Shown: one piece after another, positions 41,354 to 48,036 of the stretch
Layout: the number at the start of each line of letters is the position of its first letter
How positions within the stretch are numbered: the stretch's first letter is position 1
DNA from: JADFNB01 sp036397455
GTDB taxonomy: Bacteria; Gemmatimonadota; Gemmatimonadetes; Gemmatimonadales; GWC2-71-9
DNA: 64,000 bases
Direction: 5' to 3'
Assembly: GCA_036397455.1 (NCBI GenBank)
Contig: DASWIX010000043.1
Coordinates: 1 to 64,000, forward strand
Position numbers and translations under genes: made by a program
Notes under the pieces: model-generated
Databases searched by the model: none
Told to the model about the DNA's origin: nothing
Seen by the model: only the letters and a program-made list of their open reading frames with translations

Positions 41354-41784
41354 TTCCTGGGGACGGGCTGGTGTTGCTGGACACCGGGGTGATCATCCAT
41401 CTCATTCGCAACAAGTCCATGGGGCAACGAGTTCTGGCCGCACTACGCTTTGATGAGCGGCCCGAGCGTCCACTTGCGTCACGCGTGTCGCTTGGTGAGT
41501 CGCTCGCGCTAGCTCAGCTGTGGAGCTGGGGGCCTGAAAAGAAGGAGCGACTCCAGGATCTCCTCAGTGAGGTGGTATTGGTGGATCTCTCCTTTGGTCG
41601 CATTCCGGAGCGTTACGGCGACATGGCGATCTTCGCACAGCGGGGTGGTCACGCCATCGGACAAAATGATCTGTGGATCGCGGCGACCGCGGCGGAGGCG
41701 GGGGCACATCTGGTCACGACCGACAATGACTTTGAGCCACTGAGAACGCACCTGATGGGCCTGATCATCGTCCCAAGTAATTGA
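41350..41784 (+). CDS. PIN-domain toxin-like ribonuclease (VapC family)
   Basis: 144 residues. Acidic PIN quartet visible: first Asp in VLLDTGVIIHLIR, a Glu in RVSLGESLALAQ, the Asp in GQNDLWIAATAAEAGAHLVT, and the last Asp in TTDNDFEPL. VapC-type PIN proteins cleave tRNA or rRNA at Mg2+-bound active sites. Translationally coupled to the upstream 307-aa gene. Ends in LMGLIIVPSN, a common PIN C-terminal strand. Confidence 0.85.
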   Translation: MIPGDGLVLLDTGVIIHLIRNKSMGQRVLAALRFDERPERPLASRVSLGESLALAQLWSWGPEKKERLQDLLSEVVLVDLSFGRIPERYGDMAIFAQRGGHAIGQNDLWIAATAAEAGAHLVTTDNDFEPLRTHLMGLIIVPSN

Positions 41785-41851
41785 ATGGGGCGTCGCGTGA
41801 ACGGGAGGCTCGTCAAGACATGGGCGTCGCGGGCGTCCTAAGAACGCATGT

Positions 41852-42067
41852 GCCGGCTTGCCGGCAGCCGTCGGCCGAGCGGCGGCGGCTTAAGGCGTAC
41901 GTGGTGCGTAGTGCGTGGTGCGTGGAGTCGCCGGTTCACCGGCAGACCGTACCGAGCGGGTGGGATGTCGAGGCGTGAGACGCCTCGCTCGGCGTAGGCG
42001 CGTCGTGAACGACGCCTTGCAGTCGCCGGTTTGTCGGCAGACCGTGCCGAGCAGTGGGTTCATCCCG
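41852..42067. repeat. Cluster of GCCGAGC-family palindromes
   Basis: Fills the spacer between the convergent PIN and 42073 genes. Units include GCCGGCTTGCCGGC, GTCGCCGGTTCACCGGCAGA, ACCGAGC tags, GAGGCGTGAGACGCCTC-GCTCGGC, GGCGCGTCGTGAACGACGCC and GCCGAGCAGTGGGTTCATCC. Hairpins alternate with CAGACCGT(G/A)CCGAGC linkers. No gene seen in 41785-42072. Confidence 0.8.
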
Positions 42068-42072
42068 CCGAC

Positions 42073-42603
42073 TCACCCCTCGTCACCTGCCGACCCTGCA
42101 TAGGTGGACTCGCCTGTGATCCCGTGGACGAGCACGATCAGGCAGCTGCCGATCTGGGTGGCGGGCCCGAGGTACGCGATCCAGTGTTCCCGGATGCGGT
42201 CGTCGGTCATGTCCCACGCCCGTGACTTGGCGGCGGCGATCTCGTCGAACGTATCAATGTTGAGGATGGTCTTCCCTCGATGCGGCGGATCTTCGAGGTA
42301 GCGTTCGACGATGGGGCGGGCGTGGTCGCGGGAGATCACGGAATGCTCCAGGTGGTGAACCTCCACCGCCGAGTGAGACCGTACGTAGTGCAGCACCTCC
42401 ATCAGGCCACCACGATACACCCGCTTGAGACCGTTGATATGCCCCGGGACCGAGAAGATCTCGAAGTACGTCCCGTCCTCGAATACCAGGTGGATCACCT
42501 TGTGGGGGCTTCGGTCGAAGTTCTCGCTCAGGACCACGGCCTGAATCCGGCGGCGGAGTAGGCCCTGCCAATGGCCACGGATGTGGAGTTGGCGTTCGGG
42601 CAG
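42073..42603 (-). CDS. Unknown island protein, intact paralogue, probable CTG start
   Basis: 176 residues if CTG at 42603 is used. The frame upstream of the first GTG (42537) encodes GHWQGLLRRRIQAVV, which aligns with the start of the paralogue at 40163, where the same position is ATG; both put 12 codons before the GHW. No ATG, GTG or TTG occurs before it, so CTG initiation (or a start-codon mutation) is likely. Later blocks: LVFEDGTYFEIFSVPGHING, LKRVYRGGLMEVLHYV, VEVHHLEHSVISRDHARPIV, WDMTDDRIREHWIAYLGP and LIVLVHGITGESTYAG. No family recognised. Confidence 0.65.
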   Translation of the reverse strand: MPERQLHIRGHWQGLLRRRIQAVVLSENFDRSPHKVIHLVFEDGTYFEIFSVPGHINGLKRVYRGGLMEVLHYVRSHSAVEVHHLEHSVISRDHARPIVERYLEDPPHRGKTILNIDTFDEIAAAKSRAWDMTDDRIREHWIAYLGPATQIGSCLIVLVHGITGESTYAGSAGDEG

Positions 42604-42644
42604 GCCGGGGAGGATGGGGAGGGGTGTGACAGTTGGTGGTGCCT

Positions 42645-42764
42645 CACCCCCTGGCCCGCTCTCCGCATCGAAGCCTCTCCCCGTTTCCCCCTCTCCCTTA
42701 CGGGAGAGGGGGGACCCAAGGCAAGTACGAGTTCTGGAGCGCGCTCAATGCCAGATGAGGCCGA
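42645..42764. repeat. Repeat element, copy B
   Basis: CCTCACCCCCTGGCCCGCTC ... CCCCCTCTCCCTTACGGGAG AGGGGGGACCCAAGGC ... CAATGCCAGATGAGGCCGAG. Shares its ends and central hairpin with copy A at 36741-36824 but carries extra sequence between. It sits just past the TcmP stop, where it may stop transcription. Confidence 0.7.
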
Positions 42765-42770
42765 GCGATG

Positions 42771-43874
42771 CTACTTGAAGACAACTCTCGTGCCAGGCGG
42801 GAAACTGTGTCGCCGGCGCTTTCTTCCAAGCGCCGGGCTGATCTCGATCGCACCCGCATCTTCGAGCGGGATCAGCGCCCTCTCTCGGAGCTGGGTTGTG
42901 TAATAGTCCGTACGATCCGAGGCCACGAATGCCTCGATTTCCCCTATCGTCACGGGCCCGCGTCCGCGAAACCGGTGCTTCAGTGCGTTGACGAGGGGCC
43001 GGAAGTCAGTGGTCTCCAACTGTAGGGTAGCTTGTCCACCGCGACCGCCACGAAACTCGAACCCGCCCAGCGGGTCAACGCGCCAGATAGCTTCCTTCAT
43101 TCGGTTCGCACCGAGTGGATTCCCCGTGCCGAAGAAGATGGCGTACACGAGGCGGTTGCCCTCGAACAAGTCGAATCGAACGACGTGCTGAGCACCGGCC
43201 AGGCGCAACTGGCGTTCGTACAGGAAATAGTAGAACTCTCGCCGTTCAACCCCTTGCAGTGACAGTCCACCTTGCCAGTCCCCCGTGCCGAACAGACCTG
43301 AGAGGTGGCCCCTGAACTCATCGGTTCCCCCGAATCGTTCGATGAAATCGGCCATGAACGTGATGTAGACTTCGGCCTGCGGGTTCGCGAGGATCCTGGC
43401 AATCACGGCCATCGGGGTGTCCGAGACGCCGAACGGGTCGATCATGACGAAGGATGGAGCGAGGCTTTCTCCTGCTGCGTGCAGCGAGTCCAGAGCTTCC
43501 GACATCTCCTTGTCGAATGCCCCCGTCACAACTTCGACCTTGCAAGCATCGGGAATGCGTTCTCTCCGCGCCTCGATAAGCGCTTCCAAGTGCTTCGATC
43601 GCTCCTCGCTCTTCTCTATGAAGACAAAAACGGCTTCAGCACGAAACCTCGGGCGGTGACGATGCTCGAGGTACGTGTCGAGGGCGATAATGGGCGACCC
43701 AAGTTCCCCCGCGGAGTATTCGCCTGGCCCGGCGAAGCCGTCGATGAAAAGGAAACGCGCAAAACGCGAGCCGATGATGGGGAACCAGGCACCAAGGTAG
43801 TGCCTTAGAACCAGGTGCTTGCCGCGGGAATGCTCAGGGAGATCCCAGATGACCGACTTGGGTTCAGCCACCAC
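42771..43874 (-). CDS. tcmP: Three-Cys-motif partner protein TcmP
   Basis: 367 residues from GTG. The N-terminal HSRGKHLVLRHYLGAWFPII and FLFIDGFAGPGEYSAGELGS, with SFVMIDPFGVSDTPM and YITFMADFIERF, are the marks of TcmP, a family that sits beside DUF5131/Gp37-Gp68 proteins bearing a three-Cys motif. The IDGFAGPG and MIDPFG blocks resemble a SAM-dependent methyltransferase-like fold, with DPFG where DPPF/NPPY occurs in methylases, so a nucleic-acid modifying role is possible. The C-terminus holds a winged-helix-like region ending RKRRRHSFPPGTRVVFK. 18 bases after the DUF5131 stop. Confidence 0.85.
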   Translation of the reverse strand: MVAEPKSVIWDLPEHSRGKHLVLRHYLGAWFPIIGSRFARFLFIDGFAGPGEYSAGELGSPIIALDTYLEHRHRPRFRAEAVFVFIEKSEERSKHLEALIEARRERIPDACKVEVVTGAFDKEMSEALDSLHAAGESLAPSFVMIDPFGVSDTPMAVIARILANPQAEVYITFMADFIERFGGTDEFRGHLSGLFGTGDWQGGLSLQGVERREFYYFLYERQLRLAGAQHVVRFDLFEGNRLVYAIFFGTGNPLGANRMKEAIWRVDPLGGFEFRGGRGGQATLQLETTDFRPLVNALKHRFRGRGPVTIGEIEAFVASDRTDYYTTQLRERALIPLEDAGAIEISPALGRKRRRHSFPPGTRVVFK

Positions 43875-43892
43875 CCCTCCCGATGCTGACCA

Positions 43893-44666
43893 TCAGGCCA
43901 CTCCAGAAACCTGCGGATACTGGCTCCACTCCCGCCCCTCCAGAATGCGTCCCCCCGCCTTCGCCGTCCTCCCACCCCACTGCTTCCAGAAGAACGGCAC
44001 GCGCTTCCGAACGCAGATGTCACGCAGTTGCTTGGCCCATGGCGGATCGACGGGCCGAGCGTCAGGCCCGCTCTCACCGCCACCAATCACCCAATGAATC
44101 CCCTTGAGATCCAAGGAGGGCAACGGGCCGAGGAGGGGCTCGCATGAGAGGAACCGGACGCGGGCATCCAGCATCCGAAGTTGATTCACGCGGAACAGCA
44201 CTTCCTCGTCCTCCACCGATGTTCCCATCCAGATATGCTTCGGAATTCGCTTGAGCCCAAGGGACGGCCCGTGCTGCTTCCAGAACCGAACCGCTCGGCC
44301 CGGACGCTTGGTGAGTACCTGATAGATATGCCAGTCGGCCGTGAGCATCACTTCAAAGACCGCGCGTACGTAGTCGTCAGGTATATCGGCGTGGAAGAGG
44401 TCCGACATGGAGTTGACGAATATCATGCGCGGCTCGGACCACCGGATGGGATAGTCCAGGCGTTCGGGCCAGAGCCGGACGGCGAACGGGTTCACCCGAT
44501 TGTCGGGGGTATCCACGACGGGCTTCTGGCGGGTATACACGTCGAACAACCGCCGCTCGGCCAGCGTGGCCGCATAGCAATGATCGCACCCGCGGGTCAC
44601 CTTCGTGCAGCCCGTGACCGGGTTCCAGGTCGCGTCGGTCCATTCGATTCCGGTGTGCTCGCCCAC
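43893..44666 (-). CDS. DUF5131 (phage Gp37/Gp68-type) three-Cys-motif protein
   Basis: 257 residues from GTG at 44666 (VGEHTGIEWTDATWNPVTGC). The three-Cys motif C-x6-C-x2-C lies in TGCTKVTRGCDHCYAATLAE, reminiscent of a radical-SAM/Fe-S cluster loop. Other family blocks: MIFVNSMSDLFHADIPDDYV, WHIYQVLTKRPGRAV, HIWMGTSVEDEE, FLSCEPLLGPLPSLDLKGIH, WVIGGGESGPDARP and PFFWKQWGG. This is the standing partner of TcmP. A longer reading to 44720 has no family match. Likely acts with TcmP in nucleic-acid or nucleotide chemistry; enzyme activity not known. Confidence 0.88.
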   Translation of the reverse strand: MGEHTGIEWTDATWNPVTGCTKVTRGCDHCYAATLAERRLFDVYTRQKPVVDTPDNRVNPFAVRLWPERLDYPIRWSEPRMIFVNSMSDLFHADIPDDYVRAVFEVMLTADWHIYQVLTKRPGRAVRFWKQHGPSLGLKRIPKHIWMGTSVEDEEVLFRVNQLRMLDARVRFLSCEPLLGPLPSLDLKGIHWVIGGGESGPDARPVDPPWAKQLRDICVRKRVPFFWKQWGGRTAKAGGRILEGREWSQYPQVSGVA

Positions 44667-44741
44667 GCGATCTCCCGTCAGCCGAACCACATGTCTCGAA
44701 ATATCCTTATCCCTGCCCAACCACCGAGGCTGCCGCGCGAA

Positions 44742-45029
44742 CTATCCGATCGTCAGCCGCCGGTTCAAGATCGCCTGAACTCGTCGGAGGTCGAGGCTAC
44801 CGAAGAACGGGTGCCAGGGTCGCGGCGCGATGAAGCCCATTCTCCCACCCCCGGCGTCCCAAACGGGGACCACCGTGCCGGCGAGGCGCGCAGCAGCAGC
44901 ACTGAACTGCAACGCCCGTAGCACCATTTCACGTTGCCCCGGCGATTTCGATGCGAACGTTCGATCCAAAGGCACGATGATCATTTCCTGCCCTTGCTCG
45001 CGGATATGGGCGATTTCGAGCGTCGTCAT
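44742..45029 (-). CDS. Small hypothetical protein beside the TcmP system, 95 aa
   Basis: MTTLEIAHIREQGQEMIIVP then LDRTFASKSPGQREMVLRAL, GTVVPVWDAGGGRMGFIAPR, PWHPFFGSLDLRRVQAILNR. The globular composition and good codon bias indicate a real gene. Similar small ORFs (MTTLEIAHI.EQG..MIIVPLD) accompany accessory genes in other bacteria, to my recollection, without known function. It lies 75 bases upstream of the DUF5131 gene and downstream of hsdM on the same strand, so it may be the third component or the link between TcmP and restriction genes. Confidence 0.7.
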   Translation of the reverse strand: MTTLEIAHIREQGQEMIIVPLDRTFASKSPGQREMVLRALQFSAAAARLAGTVVPVWDAGGGRMGFIAPRPWHPFFGSLDLRRVQAILNRRLTIG

Positions 45030-45109
45030 TGGCCTCACCCCACGGGATTCATGACACCCGAATAAATACCGAATATCGCCAAGAAATCAAGAGCCCAACG
45101 CGGGTCCCC

Positions 45110-46615
45110 TCACCCCAACTCCTCCGCCACCCCCCGAAACTGCTCCAACGCCGCCGCCAGATCATCCGCGATCTCCTGCGCCAGCACCGCCGGATCCGCC
45201 AAGTCGTCGGAATCTTCCAGACTCTTATCCCGCAGCCAGAAGATGTCGAGATTCAGCTTGTCCCGCTTGACCAGCTCATCGTACTCATACGCCCGCCACC
45301 GGCCATCGGGGTGCTTCTCGGCGTCCCAGGTGGACTTCCGCTTGTGGAGGGCACCCGGTTTGTAGCACGCCACCAACTCATCCAGATCCGAGCGCTTGAG
45401 CGGGTTGGTCTTGAGCGTGAAGTGCATGTTGGTGCGGAGATCGTACACCCACAGCTTCTTGGTCCATGCCTTTTCCTGCGCCGGCTTGGCGTCGAAGAAC
45501 AGCACGTTGGCCTTGACCCCCTGGGCGTAGAAGATGCCCGTGGGGAGTCGGAGCAGGGTGTGCACGTCGAACTGCTGGAGCAGGTTCTTCCGCACGGTCT
45601 CACCCGCGCCGCCCTCAAACAGCACGTTGTCCGGCACCACGATGGCGCAGCGCCCGCCGGGCACCTTGAGCTGGCTCTTCACGTGCTGGACAAAGTTCAA
45701 CTGCTTGTTCTTGGTGGTGACCCAGAAGTCCTGCCGCTCGTAGGCGTGTTCTTCCTTCTCGAGGTCGCCGTCCTCGCCGACGATGGTGATGCTGCTCTTC
45801 TTGCCGAACGGCGGGTTGGTGAGCACCAGCGTGTAGCGGTCCGAGCCCAGGCCCGCCAGGCTGTCAATGCCGGACTGAATGGGACAAGGATCCGCCTTGA
45901 TGCCGTGGAGCAGGAGGTTCATCACACAGAGCCGAGCGGTATTGGGCACCAGGTCCGTGCCCACCACAAACCGCTCGCGCAGGTGCTTCTGCTGGGCGCG
46001 GTCGAGTTCCGAGCCGTGATGGTCCACGACGTACTGGTGCGCGGCGAGCAGAAATCCGCCCGTGCCGCACGCGGGGTCGCACACGGTGTCGTCGGGCTTC
46101 GGCTGGACGGCGTCCACGATGGCCTGAATCAGCGGCCGCGGGGTGAAGTACTGGCCGGCGCCTTTGGGCGACTCGGCGGCGCTCCAGTCGAGGAGGCCTT
46201 CGTATATGTCACCCTTCACGTCCGCGTCCATGGCCAGCCAGTCCTCAGCGTCGATCAGGTCGACGATGAGGCGCTTGAGCGTTGCCGGGCTTTGGATGTC
46301 GGGCTTGGCCCGCTTGAAGATCACGCCGAGCATCGCGTCCTGACGGGCGAGGTGCTCGATGGTCTTGCGGTACTGCGTCTCAAGTGCCTCGCCGTCTCGA
46401 CTGAGAAGCTCGGGCCAGTTGTAGCGTCGGCCCTTCGCATCAGGGGGGATAGGGTCCTTGCGGTTGTACGGTGGTCGCGTCTGTTCGTCAGCCATCTTGA
46501 GGAAGAGGAGCATCGTGATCTGCTCCGTGTATCCCATGTACGACAGCCCGTCATCCCGTAGGACATGGGCAAAGTTCTTCGCCTTGTTGACGATCTGGGA
46601 GGCCGTAGTCGTCAT
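45110..46615 (-). CDS. hsdM: Type I restriction-modification DNA methyltransferase subunit M
   Basis: 501 residues. N-terminal HsdM_N helical domain (MTTTASQIVNKAKNFAHVLR..., KMADEQ), then the N6-adenine methyltransferase: SAM-binding DTVCDPACGTGGFLLAAHQY and catalytic NPPFG in LTNPPFGKKSSITIVGEDGD; GAGQYFTPRPLIQAIV is the usual link. Methylates adenine in the bipartite target set by HsdS; with HsdS forms the modification complex and with HsdR the full nuclease. Last gene of hsdR-hsdS-hsdM; its ATG overlaps the hsdS stop. Confidence 0.95.
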   Translation of the reverse strand: MTTTASQIVNKAKNFAHVLRDDGLSYMGYTEQITMLLFLKMADEQTRPPYNRKDPIPPDAKGRRYNWPELLSRDGEALETQYRKTIEHLARQDAMLGVIFKRAKPDIQSPATLKRLIVDLIDAEDWLAMDADVKGDIYEGLLDWSAAESPKGAGQYFTPRPLIQAIVDAVQPKPDDTVCDPACGTGGFLLAAHQYVVDHHGSELDRAQQKHLRERFVVGTDLVPNTARLCVMNLLLHGIKADPCPIQSGIDSLAGLGSDRYTLVLTNPPFGKKSSITIVGEDGDLEKEEHAYERQDFWVTTKNKQLNFVQHVKSQLKVPGGRCAIVVPDNVLFEGGAGETVRKNLLQQFDVHTLLRLPTGIFYAQGVKANVLFFDAKPAQEKAWTKKLWVYDLRTNMHFTLKTNPLKRSDLDELVACYKPGALHKRKSTWDAEKHPDGRWRAYEYDELVKRDKLNLDIFWLRDKSLEDSDDLADPAVLAQEIADDLAAALEQFRGVAEELG

Positions 46616-48036
46616 GCCACGAGGCCCCCGGAGAACGCTGCCGCGAGAATGGCTTGGCGCAGTCGTGCTGCACCTATGCTTGCCCTCAGCAATTGCTGCT
46701 CAACGTGTTGTACAGTACTACCAAGCTGTTCAAGTCGTTGCCCAATCACACGCTGCTCGGCGACTGGAGCCAACGGAACTGGGAATCGCTTGAGCATGGT
46801 CTGGTTGACTGACGCTAGGTTCACCGACTGCTTGCCAGCGCGCTGAAACCAGAGCCTTCCAAACGTGTTGCCGTGGACAGACACTAGTTCGGGAACGCAC
46901 TCATCAGTCAGAAGTCGCAACCGAAATATGTGGTTTTGGTGAATGCACGGATCAATCTCGCCCCGCCACACCCACCCTCTCCCCAACTTGTCTCGGTCGC
47001 CACCCTCTGTAAACAGAACATCTCCTGGCACGAGCCTGTAGCGATCGAGATCCGCTAGCGCTACGGGAATTGTCTTCATGACCCCAAGATCAAGGAAACC
47101 ATTCTGAACGTTCGCAACCCTGAGGTATGGCACTTCAACACGATCTACACGCGCTTTTGTGCGTTGGCCCTTGGTGACACCACCTGCTACGTCGCCCAGG
47201 GCGTCTACCGTGGTCCAGACCCATGTGGGTGGAAGCGTCGGAAGCTCGTGCCGATCCGGCGCGTCAGGTAACGGGTACGCATCCTTCCACCCCTTGGGCG
47301 CGCGCACCCCCTTGGCTTCGTACTTGGCAAGCTGGTGGCCCTGCCAACGCTTCATTCTCGCCGCCAAGATGCGCTCTAACACTTTGGAGGCGGGCTCGAC
47401 CTTGGGATTCGCCCTCCGCCACTCCTCCGTCAGCTTCCCCTCCACCGCCGCCTTGAGCACCGCCGCCCGGTACCGGGCGAGATTGGCCTTGGCGCGTTCG
47501 AGCGCTGTGACGCCGGCGTCGAGATCGGAGGAGAGTTCATCGAGCTTGTCCGCGACCCTGGCCTGCTCCTTCGGTGACGTCAGGCGAATTCGCGTATTGA
47601 GAAACTCCTCGTCTCGCGCTGCTGGCGGACTGGTGCCATAGGTCGGAATCGAATGTATCAACCGGTCCTGTATCAACTGATAGAACAGAAACCGACTGTC
47701 CACGCCTTCCTTCGGGCGCAGAACGCAATAGGCGGTGGAACCAACGCTGCCGTCGAGTTCAGGCGGCACAATCGCGATGTTCTTGAGATAGGGACGCACG
47801 AGCGAGAAGACCACATCGCCCTCCCGAAGGGCCATACGCGCCCGACTCGGCGCCACGTCCTTTGGAAGGCGTTTGGGTTCGGCGATGCGCTGCCGCCGAT
47901 TGTCGAGAGCGTCGATATCCACGTAGAGGAACTCGCCCGCACCTTCCTTCGACGGATTGCGGGTTTCCCGCGGTTCGACGAGGTCACCGAGCCGAGCGTC
48001 CGTCCAAGCAGAACGCGAGCCGTTGTTCTTGCTCAC
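46612..48036 (-). CDS. hsdS: Type I restriction-modification specificity subunit S
   Basis: 474 residues with two target-recognition domains, each followed by a coiled-coil spacer. TRD1: ARLGDLVEPRETRNPSKEGA with FLYVDIDALDN and DVVFSLVRPYLKNIAIV; its spacer is LTSPKEQARVADKLDELSSD. TRD2: LPTLPPTWVWTTVDALGDVA and YRLVPGDVLFTEGGDRDKLG; its spacer is VPLAPVAEQRVIGQRLEQLG. Sets the methylation/cleavage sequence. GTG start overlaps the hsdR stop; stop overlaps the hsdM start, so all three subunits are translated as one coupled unit. The target is not predictable here. Confidence 0.93.
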   Translation of the reverse strand: MSKNNGSRSAWTDARLGDLVEPRETRNPSKEGAGEFLYVDIDALDNRRQRIAEPKRLPKDVAPSRARMALREGDVVFSLVRPYLKNIAIVPPELDGSVGSTAYCVLRPKEGVDSRFLFYQLIQDRLIHSIPTYGTSPPAARDEEFLNTRIRLTSPKEQARVADKLDELSSDLDAGVTALERAKANLARYRAAVLKAAVEGKLTEEWRRANPKVEPASKVLERILAARMKRWQGHQLAKYEAKGVRAPKGWKDAYPLPDAPDRHELPTLPPTWVWTTVDALGDVAGGVTKGQRTKARVDRVEVPYLRVANVQNGFLDLGVMKTIPVALADLDRYRLVPGDVLFTEGGDRDKLGRGWVWRGEIDPCIHQNHIFRLRLLTDECVPELVSVHGNTFGRLWFQRAGKQSVNLASVNQTMLKRFPVPLAPVAEQRVIGQRLEQLGSTVQHVEQQLLRASIGAARLRQAILAAAFSGGLVA

